A stretch of DNA of 6,625 nt from assembly GCA_028067895.1 (NCBI GenBank), contig JAPTUI010000172.1, forward strand, positions 1 to 6,625, in the 5' to 3' direction. A program made the position numbers and the translations under genes. Origin of the DNA: Pseudomonadota bacterium. Its GTDB lineage: Bacteria; Pseudomonadota; Gammaproteobacteria; Steroidobacterales; Steroidobacteraceae. Under the pieces are notes generated by a model, which was not told the DNA's origin, did no database searches, and saw nothing but the letters and a program-made list of their open reading frames with translations. Below, one piece after another: positions 1 through 4,516 of the stretch (within the stretch, counting starts at the first letter, position 1; the number at the start of each line of letters is the position of its first letter).

Positions 1-18
1 TACGCGCCCCTCTACGGC

Positions 19-94
<76 letters not shown>

Positions 95-118
95 TGATTT
101 TATTGAAGATTTTCCGAC

Positions 119-1405
119 CTAGCCTTCCCGAGCGGGCTCTGCTGCCACCTTTCTGCCACCTCCGCACTCCCGAGCTATGAACGCTGCGAGCTGATCGCCC
201 AGCCCGGCGGCTCCGCGCCGCTGCACGAAGTGCGAATACACCCGCAGAGTGACGGCGGGGTCGGCGTGTCCGAGCCGGCGGCTGACCGCCACGATGTCCG
301 CCCCCGCCGCAAGCAACCAGGAGGCGTGCGTGTGGCGGGCGTCGTGGATGCGGATGGCCCGCAGCCCGGCGCGACGCAGGCTCGGCGCCCAAATGCGGGA
401 GCGCCAGTTGCGCTCATCGAAAGTGAAAACGAACTCACCCGGGGTCCGCAGGCGGTGCCGCTTCAGCTCAGTGACCAGTTCGGCGGGCAGCTCGATCCAC
501 CGGGTCCCGGCTTCAGTCTTCGGCTGCGTTAACTCGCCGGTGAGCCCAGAGCGCTGCCGCCGGACGAGAACGCGGGCGGAGGCCCAATCGATGTCGGTCC
601 AGGCGAGCCCGCGCAGCTCGCCGAGTCGGCAGCCGGTTTGAAACAGGAACTGAACGGCGCACCGGTGCTCCGCGGGGGTCGCCGCGAGCAGCCGCTCGCA
701 CTCGCTCGGAGTGAGGATGTTGGAGTCGACCACGGTATCCACGGAATCGAGCTGCCGAGCCGCCTTGGGCTTGCGCACCCCGTCGGTTGGATTGAAGGTC
801 GCGAGCTTGCGCGCGCATGCGAACTTCCAAAGCGTCTTCGCGCACCCGATCATCTTCCCGGCCGCCCGCGGGCCAGTCTTGGCCGCCACCGCCCGCAACT
901 CCTCAGCGCGAGCGAGCAGCGCGCGCTCAGGTTCCGTGCGCTTCGAGACATCCTTCCTCTCGATGTCGGCCAGCTTGCGCGCGACGCGCGCCACCTGCTC
1001 TGCGGCAATCTGTTTGATGGTGGAGTTGCGGAGCCGCTCCAGATCCTCCGCTTCAATGCTGCGCACTTCCCGCCCGCGGAAGGCGGCGAGCAGCCGCTTC
1101 AGGCTCTCGCGATAATCCTTCAGCGTTGTCTGACGCAGCTCTGTAGTGAGGTGCGAGGCGCGCCACTTCTCGACCAGCTCTTCAAACTTCAGCGCGCCCG
1201 GCCGCTCCTGCGGCACATTGACGCCCACCGCGCGGCCGGCGGCCAGCATTTGCTCGAAGTGTCCTTTGTCCGCCTCCGCGGCGGCGAGGAGCTTGACGAA
1301 GGCGTCCGCCTCGCGCCGAGTGCGGAAGGAGCGCTCACGGATCTTGCCGTTGTCGAGGTAGCGGAGTTGCCAGTGCCCGTTCTTCTTTTGCGTTGGTTTG
1401 CGCAT
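119..1405 (-). CDS. Tyrosine-recombinase integrase, tRNA-Phe associated
   Basis: Site-specific recombinase that would integrate and excise the element at tRNA-Phe. Residues are numbered from the ATG at 1405 (428 aa). Residues ~9-40 look like an arm-type DNA-binding domain (HWQLRYLDNGKIRERSF). Residues ~73-205 are the SAM-like core-binding domain, and ~230-410 the catalytic domain. All expected catalytic residues are present: R260 in GCRLGE, K296, H354-x-x-R357 in HDARHTHAS, H380 in LGH, and nucleophile Y390 in RVYSHF. An unusually charged helical insert (~135-178) interrupts the core-binding domain. The start is chosen because GAGG lies 8 nt upstream of this ATG; a GTG at 1414 is in frame but lies on the Shine-Dalgarno sequence itself. 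The stop of the upstream HTH gene ends one base before this ATG (TGACATG), so the two are probably co-translated. No terminator lies between the stop and the tRNA. Confidence 0.95.
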   Translation of the reverse strand: MRKPTQKKNGHWQLRYLDNGKIRERSFRTRREADAFVKLLAAAEADKGHFEQMLAAGRAVGVNVPQERPGALKFEELVEKWRASHLTTELRQTTLKDYRESLKRLLAAFRGREVRSIEAEDLERLRNSTIKQIAAEQVARVARKLADIERKDVSKRTEPERALLARAEELRAVAAKTGPRAAGKMIGCAKTLWKFACARKLATFNPTDGVRKPKAARQLDSVDTVVDSNILTPSECERLLAATPAEHRCAVQFLFQTGCRLGELRGLAWTDIDWASARVLVRRQRSGLTGELTQPKTEAGTRWIELPAELVTELKRHRLRTPGEFVFTFDERNWRSRIWAPSLRRAGLRAIRIHDARHTHASWLLAAGADIVAVSRRLGHADPAVTLRVYSHFVQRRGAAGLGDQLAAFIARECGGGRKVAAEPAREG

Positions 1406-1406
1406 G

Positions 1407-1628
1407 TCATCCACCTCTCGAATGTCGGGCAGTTCGCCGCCGATTCGGGCGGCTGTGCTCGACGATCCAGCGCCGCGCGGCGCGCACGTCTGTCGGCGAG
1501 AATGTGCGGAAGCGGCTGCCGATGGCCCTTTCAGGCCGGATCACGCGCAGCCGTTCGAGCTTGCGCATCAGGGTCGAGCTGATGTTGCCCGCGGCGCGCA
1601 TGAAGGCGCCACTGCTCAGTCGTTTCAT
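1407..1628 (-). CDS. Small MerR-like winged-HTH protein, probable regulator or excisionase upstream of the integrase
   Basis: A 73-aa basic protein. Residues ~8-57 resemble the DNA-binding part of MerR/excisionase-type proteins: helix-turn-helix (ISSTLMRKLERLRVIRP), a basic wing (GSRFRTF), then a helix beginning SPTDVRAARRW. The tail from residue 60 is arginine-rich. The start is the ATG at 1626-1628, with GGAG 9 nt upstream. A longer in-frame version to 1820 is unlikely because it would run through an operator-like array and a DNA repeat. The stop is separated by one base from the integrase ATG, suggesting a two-gene operon, so a role in controlling integrase expression or excision direction is a reasonable inference. 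It is recognisably related to the protein at 3382-3648 through the shared pattern GSR-x(0-2)-F-x-P-x-DVR-x-A-x-x-W. The family is a pattern-level call. Confidence 0.72.
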   Translation of the reverse strand: MKRLSSGAFMRAAGNISSTLMRKLERLRVIRPERAIGSRFRTFSPTDVRAARRWIVEHSRPNRRRTARHSRGG

Positions 1629-1643
1629 GGGGTGTCTCTCCAG

Positions 1644-1687
1644 TGTTGAAGTCAACATTTCTCCAACATTAATTATCGCTCCAACAT
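1644..1687. promoter_or_regulatory. Operator-like repeat cluster and probable promoter of the HTH-integrase operon
   Basis: A perfect palindrome TGTTGA-AG-TCAACA lies at 1644-1657, just before the Shine-Dalgarno of the minus-strand HTH gene. Two identical copies of CTCCAACAT follow at 1661-1669 and 1679-1687, 18 bp apart. Read on the minus strand these form three successive ATGTTG half-sites. Between the two direct copies lies GATAAT on the minus strand (1677-1672), a good -10 candidate; I see no convincing -35. A protein bound here would cover the -10 and the ribosome-binding region, so this looks like a repressor site. Which of the window's HTH proteins binds it is unknown. Confidence 0.5.
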
Positions 1688-1759
1688 CGGCACCGAGGTC
1701 GGTTTTTATTACCACACCGTTCAGGGATTTACCTGTGCGCGGGACGAATCGGGGACGGT

Positions 1760-1780
1760 TTCGCCACAAAAGACCGATTT
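1760..1780. repeat. Direct repeat copy 1 (20 of 21 bases match copy 2)
   Basis: The exact core is ccacaaaagaccgattt at 1764-1780. The preceding bases ttcg correspond to ttca in the second copy at 3229-3249. Both copies are in the same orientation. This copy lies in non-coding DNA downstream of the protease gene. The two copies bracket the protease/HTH unit. The function is not known from the sequence. Confidence 0.7.
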
Positions 1781-1899
1781 TGCTTCGTGAGAACGGCGCG
1801 TCCGCCACCGTGACGCTCAACGATGGATCGGGCGCGCCGCCTTCATGCGCACCATGGAAATCGAGAAGTGATCAGATGCGGCAAATGCCGCCGGTGACT

Positions 1900-2739
1900 T
1901 CAGCGCAAGGCGTTGCGGATCGCCGCAACAACCGGACCGATCTTCACTGCGACCATTGCGCGGTGACGTTTGTTATGCTCGATCAGCATGCCGCTCAGCA
2001 TCGCGCTGGCACCGGGTGCACGAGTGAGGATCGCAGCGGAGCGGAAGTCGCCAATGTCCAACAGCGCTCCCCCGCTCAATCCTTTCGGCCCGAAGGAGTT
2101 CATGGGTTGACCTTCCATGTCGAAGAAATGCTTTCCGAAGCGCAGGAAGAGGTGATCTTCGCCCGTAACGCCCAGCGCGGAGGCGAGCTGCGGCATGTCC
2201 TCGACGCCTGCGGTGTAAATTGAGCGTCGATTGACGATCGTGTGGGCCGCGTGGTTGATGGAATCCTTGTTGCGGGAAATCGGGTAGCCGATTGCGGTGT
2301 AGCGACGCCCCGAAGTAATTGCTCGATTGTGTGAGAGTCGGTCGGCAGACACGAAATTGACTTTGCCCATTTCGGGCAACGCGCTTTCAGGCAGTTCACA
2401 GAAAGCGACGTCGTAATGGTCGACATTGCGGTTGCCGCCGGGGGCAGTGGTCGCCAGCATCTGCGCTCTGAGCGGAACGGGACTTGTCCCAGGCGGGCCG
2501 CCGACAAACAGCGCACCGCGTTGCGCCGATTGATCGGCGATGTGAGCTGCGGTGGCGAGAATGCGGCGACCGTCCACGTCGAGCAGGATGCAGCTCCCGA
2601 CGTGTTCCGGGCGTTGATCGCGCACACGGCCGCCGTAGATCGGCCGCACAGACGCCACGAATGAGTCGGCCCCCTGCGTCGCGCAGGCTGTCAGGTGTGC
2701 GTCGAATGCGTCTTCGGGAAGTTGAATCGTATTGGCCAC
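1900..2739 (-). CDS. Trypsin-like (S1-fold) serine protease, cytoplasmic
   Basis: A 279-aa protein with a complete chymotrypsin-type catalytic triad: H66 in ATAAHIAD, D110 in HYDVAF, and nucleophile S222 in KGLSGGAL. The spacing fits the S1 fold, with a first barrel (~45-125), a YTAIGYPIS strand (~147-155) and a second barrel ending near MLIEHNKRH (~251-259). The canonical GDSGG is GLSGG here, so the aspartate used in zymogen activation of classical trypsins is missing. There is no signal peptide or membrane segment, so it should act inside the cell. The start is a GTG with only a weak upstream Shine-Dalgarno. The gene begins 11 bp after the stop of the HTH gene and is probably co-transcribed with it. 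Sampled lines of this gene are about 55-57% GC, against 67-80% in sampled integrase and replication-gene lines, which suggests separate acquisition. Its substrate cannot be read from the sequence. Confidence 0.87.
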   Translation of the reverse strand: MANTIQLPEDAFDAHLTACATQGADSFVASVRPIYGGRVRDQRPEHVGSCILLDVDGRRILATAAHIADQSAQRGALFVGGPPGTSPVPLRAQMLATTAPGGNRNVDHYDVAFCELPESALPEMGKVNFVSADRLSHNRAITSGRRYTAIGYPISRNKDSINHAAHTIVNRRSIYTAGVEDMPQLASALGVTGEDHLFLRFGKHFFDMEGQPMNSFGPKGLSGGALLDIGDFRSAAILTRAPGASAMLSGMLIEHNKRHRAMVAVKIGPVVAAIRNALR

Positions 2740-2750
2740 GGTCCGCGGCG

Positions 2751-3293
2751 CTACTGCTTCCTCTTCACGTACCGTCCACCCTGACCGCGCGCCTTCCTTC
2801 GGGCGCGGTGCCGCGCACCACGCGAGCCGCTCATCTTGAACAGCAATACGAGATTACCGACATCTCCTCGGGCAACGCGATAGCGTCCTTTCGACTTCAG
2901 GAGCGACGTGTACTGTGGATTCTTCTCCAGCCACCGTGCAACTGCGCGCGGCGCGACCCTGAGCGCTGGTGCAATGTTCTTCAGCCCGACTATGTATTGC
3001 TCAAACTCGTCACGGTAGGGCCTCGGGGCATCCCGCCACTCGGGTTCTTCATCCGGTGGTGGACGTTCAAATTTGCCTTTGAGCATGGCGCGGTGGGTGC
3101 CCTCAGCCCACAGAAGTGCACGCGCATAGCTACGCTCTACTTCGTCCGAACGCGTCATCCGTCGCGCCCACGCGGCATCTTCCCGTTCTCGGGCAGTGCG
3201 GCGTTGAGGCGCCTGGATGAGGGCTCGCTTCACCACAAAAGACCGATTTCCGTGTTTCCAAGCTCGCAGCGGGACCGGAAGCTTAATGCACAC
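2751..3293 (-). CDS. HTH-containing basic protein, partner of the protease
   Basis: Up to 180 aa, family not recognised. Residues ~100-150 form a probable helix-turn-helix with a short wing (YIVGLKNIAPALRVAPRAVA, then a KGRYRVARGDVGNL-like segment), resembling MerR/HTH_17-type DNA-binding domains. The tail (~155-180) is very rich in Arg and Lys. Residues ~30-95 are charged and probably helical, with an acidic/proline segment (PPPDEEPEW). The start is uncertain. The GTG at 3293 has GAGGT only 2 nt upstream, which is close. GTG codons at 3236 and 3233 fall inside the 21-bp direct repeat and lack a clear Shine-Dalgarno. An ATG at 3158 would give a shorter protein. The gene precedes the protease by 11 bp on the same strand, so it may regulate the pair or act as its nucleic-acid sensor; both are inferences. 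Confidence 0.72.
   Translation of the reverse strand: MCIKLPVPLRAWKHGNRSFVVKRALIQAPQRRTAREREDAAWARRMTRSDEVERSYARALLWAEGTHRAMLKGKFERPPPDEEPEWRDAPRPYRDEFEQYIVGLKNIAPALRVAPRAVARWLEKNPQYTSLLKSKGRYRVARGDVGNLVLLFKMSGSRGARHRARRKARGQGGRYVKRKQ
3229..3249. repeat. Direct repeat copy 2 (20 of 21 bases match copy 1)
   Basis: The exact core is ccacaaaagaccgattt at 3233-3249, identical to 1764-1780. Here it overlaps the 5' part of the minus-strand HTH gene and contains two of its possible GTG starts. The reading frames through the two copies differ, so the similarity is at DNA level and not a shared peptide. Confidence 0.7.
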
Positions 3294-3331
3294 GGACCTC
3301 GACGCGGGCGTTCGGATTCAAACCCGAATGA

Positions 3332-3359
3332 ATTATGACCCGCAGAGTGCCGAATGCAA
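3332..3359 (-). promoter_or_regulatory. Possible sigma-70-type promoter for the HTH/protease operon
   Basis: On the minus strand TTGCAT (3359-3354) is followed after 16 bp by CATAAT (3337-3332), about 40 bp upstream of the earliest possible start of the HTH gene. A TTCGG/CCGAA inverted repeat (3311-3315 and 3324-3328) lies just downstream and could be an operator. The assignment rests on consensus resemblance alone. Confidence 0.35.
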
Positions 3360-3381
3360 AATCATCGTGAGGAAGTGCTCG

Positions 3382-3648
3382 ATGAAGCCTCAAAAGACCA
3401 TCGTCTATCTTTCGGGCCGCGAGTTCCGCGCGCGAGTGCGCGCCGCGGTCGGCCGCGAGCTCAACAATCCAACGCTCCGAGTCATGGAGGCGCTGGGCGT
3501 CCTGCAGCCGCTCAAGAACACCGTCGGCTCGCGCATGTTCGCGCCGCACGACGTCCGCACTGCGATTGCGTGGATGCGGGCGAACCCGCCCCGGCCGCGC
3601 GGTCGTCCGCCGCTCAGCGCGCCGGATGAGGCGACGGCGGCATCGTGA
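3382..3648 (+). CDS. Small MerR-like winged-HTH protein, paralogue of the pre-integrase HTH protein
   Basis: An 88-aa protein starting at the ATG at 3382, with GAGGAAG about 6 nt upstream. Residues ~25-67 carry a helix-turn-helix and wing (LNNPTLRVMEALGVLQPL, GSRMFAPHDVRTAIAW), followed by a proline/arginine segment (NPPRPRGRPP) and a disordered tail. The GSR-F-x-P-x-DVR-x-A-x-x-W pattern matches the protein at 1407-1628, so the two are probably paralogues. It is the first gene of the rightward cluster and is divergent from the cargo operon, a typical place for a regulator of the intervening promoters. The stop overlaps the GTG of the next gene by 4 bp (GTGA), implying coupled translation. 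A regulatory role is inferred. Confidence 0.75.
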   Translation: MKPQKTIVYLSGREFRARVRAAVGRELNNPTLRVMEALGVLQPLKNTVGSRMFAPHDVRTAIAWMRANPPRPRGRPPLSAPDEATAAS

Positions 3649-3974
3649 ACACGGAGTCCGGCCCGCTGGTCGTCGTTGAACTGCCTGGGGGCATCCCGGC
3701 CGCGTTCCCGATGGCGGCCGTGATGGAAGCGCGCCAGCGAGCGGCCGAACTCGGATTCGGGCAGCACGCGATGCAACGCTCAGGAGACCTCAATTTCGGC
3801 ACCGAGCGGCTGGTGGATTCCAAGCAACTCGCCGAGTTGTTCGGCATCAACGACACCTTTGTGGAGCAGCTGGCGAAGGACGGCAGGTTGCCGAGCATTC
3901 GCATCGGAAGACTGTTGCGATTTCAACCGTCGCTTTGTCTCGCGGCGCTGCGAACGAACGGCGGGCGGCTGTGA
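3645..3974 (+). CDS. Excisionase/AlpA-type HTH DNA-binding protein
   Basis: A 109-aa protein with a C-terminal helix-turn-helix of the excisionase/HTH_17 type (residues ~55-102). RLVDSKQLAELFGIND is followed by TFVEQLAKDGRLPSIRIGRL and LRFQPSLCLAAL, which closely follows the usual family order: helix, turn, recognition helix, DGRLPxxRIGR wing, RF. The first ~50 residues are an extension with no recognised motif (hydrophobic PLVVVELPGGIP start, then a helix MAAVMEARQRAAEL). Proteins of this kind bend DNA for excision or act as transcriptional activators of satellite and prophage genes; either role suits an element with an integrase. The start is a GTG that overlaps the preceding stop by 4 bp. 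The stop is one base before the next ATG. Confidence 0.83.
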   Translation: MNTESGPLVVVELPGGIPAAFPMAAVMEARQRAAELGFGQHAMQRSGDLNFGTERLVDSKQLAELFGINDTFVEQLAKDGRLPSIRIGRLLRFQPSLCLAALRTNGGRL

Positions 3975-3975
3975 G

Positions 3976-4167
3976 ATGAGGCGCGACGAAGCCGCACAGC
4001 GCGCCGCATGCGGCCGGGGAGCAGAGCTGGCTGGCATGGGAGGCATTCTCATCATGAGAGCCGGGCGGGTGCTCGGCTACGTGCTCTGCCAGCAGTGCCG
4101 AGTTGAATTCACTTGTGACCGCCGTGCGGTGCTCGATGCGGTGGAGCGGCGGCTGGCTGAAGTTTGA
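3976..4167 (+). CDS. Small hypothetical protein with a CxxC motif
   Basis: A 63-aa protein, not recognised. The C-terminal half reads GYVLCQQCRVEFTCDRRAVL and then a short helix, with a single CxxC pair plus one more Cys. It looks like a half zinc ribbon that might bind metal as a dimer, but this is a guess. The ATG at 3976 follows the previous stop by one base, which supports coupling. An internal in-frame ATG at 4054 has a stronger Shine-Dalgarno (GGGAGG, 10 nt upstream) and lies in the palindrome TCTCAT-C-ATGAGA (4047-4059), so the true product may be only 37 aa. The rightward tight packing ends here. Confidence 0.55.
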   Translation: MRRDEAAQRAACGRGAELAGMGGILIMRAGRVLGYVLCQQCRVEFTCDRRAVLDAVERRLAEV

Positions 4168-4236
4168 AGTTATATCTGAGCGGTGGCGCCAGCCGCTGCA
4201 ACCTTAACGGGATTAGCCGATGGGCCTGTGTCGCCC

Positions 4237-4274
4237 AAGAAAAAGCCCGCAGCGGCAGCAATCCGCGACGGGCT
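4237..4274 (-). terminator. Hairpin with T-run on the minus strand, possible intrinsic terminator or leader structure
   Basis: AGCCCG (4244-4249) pairs with CGGGCT (4269-4274), with an inner CGG/CCG stem. Read on the minus strand the hairpin is followed directly by TTTTCTT, as in an intrinsic terminator. No convincing minus-strand gene lies upstream of it in the window, so it may instead block antisense transcription, or work on the plus strand as a structured leader for the replication genes. Confidence 0.4.
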
Positions 4275-4280
4275 CAGCGT

Positions 4281-4297
4281 TCAACATCCGTTGAGGA
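4281..4297 (+). promoter_or_regulatory. Small inverted repeat overlapping the ribosome-binding site of the replication operon
   Basis: TCAAC (4281-4285) and GTTGA (4290-4294) form a perfect inverted repeat with loop ATCC, and the Shine-Dalgarno GAGGA (4293-4297) starts in its second arm. The TCAACAT sequence also resembles the TGTTGA/CCAACAT units before the HTH-integrase operon, so a shared operator is possible. Confidence 0.35.
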
Positions 4298-4306
4298 TCA
4301 ATTGAC

Positions 4307-4516
4307 ATGCGAATTATCGTTGAATCGAAGCCCTCCGGCAACAAAACCTGGGCCGTGCTGCCGGGCAAAATCCTGCGCCGGCTGGCCAACAACGACATTC
4401 GGTCTGCTGAGGATTGGCGGCGGCTGAGCCGCACCCGGAAGAGCAGCATTTTCGGCATTGTGCCGGCAATGGTGCGGGCCATCGACCGCGCGGCGGGGCA
4501 GGAGCGGCGGACGTGA
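4307..4516 (+). CDS. Small hypothetical protein coupled to the replication protein
   Basis: A 69-aa basic protein, not recognised. It begins MRIIVESKPSGNKTWAVLPG and continues with an Arg-rich helical part (KILRRLANNDIRSAEDWRRL). There are no cysteines, membrane segments or known catalytic motifs. The start has GAGGA 9 nt upstream. The stop overlaps the GTG of the large replication protein by 4 bp (GTGA), so the two are translated together and may work together, for example at the origin; that is inference. The ~140 bp before it holds the hairpins listed above and no other gene. Confidence 0.7.
   Translation: MRIIVESKPSGNKTWAVLPGKILRRLANNDIRSAEDWRRLSRTRKSSIFGIVPAMVRAIDRAAGQERRT

Larger units (their letters stand above)
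1629..1899. other. Intergenic region between the integrase operon and the cargo operon
   Basis: About 270 bp with no gene I can support. It holds, in order, the operator cluster (1644-1687), a short GC-rich inverted repeat followed by a T-run on the plus strand (ACCG-AGGT-CGGT then TTTT, around 1692-1708), one copy of the 21-bp direct repeat (1760-1780), and one arm of a 13-bp inverted repeat (1838-1850). A GCGGC-AAAT-GCCGC hairpin (1878-1891) follows the protease stop on the minus strand. It has no U-tract, so it is not a convincing intrinsic terminator. Confidence 0.5.

Noticed and set aside
638..1582. 314-codon open frame on the plus strand opposite the integrase
   Set aside because: It is antisense to a gene with a full set of recombinase catalytic residues and its product shows no domain; it is a high-GC shadow frame.
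1692..1708. Possible plus-strand terminator (ACCG-AGGT-CGGT followed by T-run)
   Set aside because: The stem is only 4 bp with a 4-base loop, and there is no plus-strand gene upstream for it to terminate.
1393..2223. 276-codon plus-strand frame across the intergenic region and the protease 3' part
   Set aside because: It opposes the protease and the small HTH gene, spans the operator array, and has no recognisable motif.
3391..3399. Third partial copy (CAAAAGACC) of the 21-bp repeat core
   Set aside because: Only 9 bases match and it lies inside a coding region; a match of this length by chance is not unlikely.
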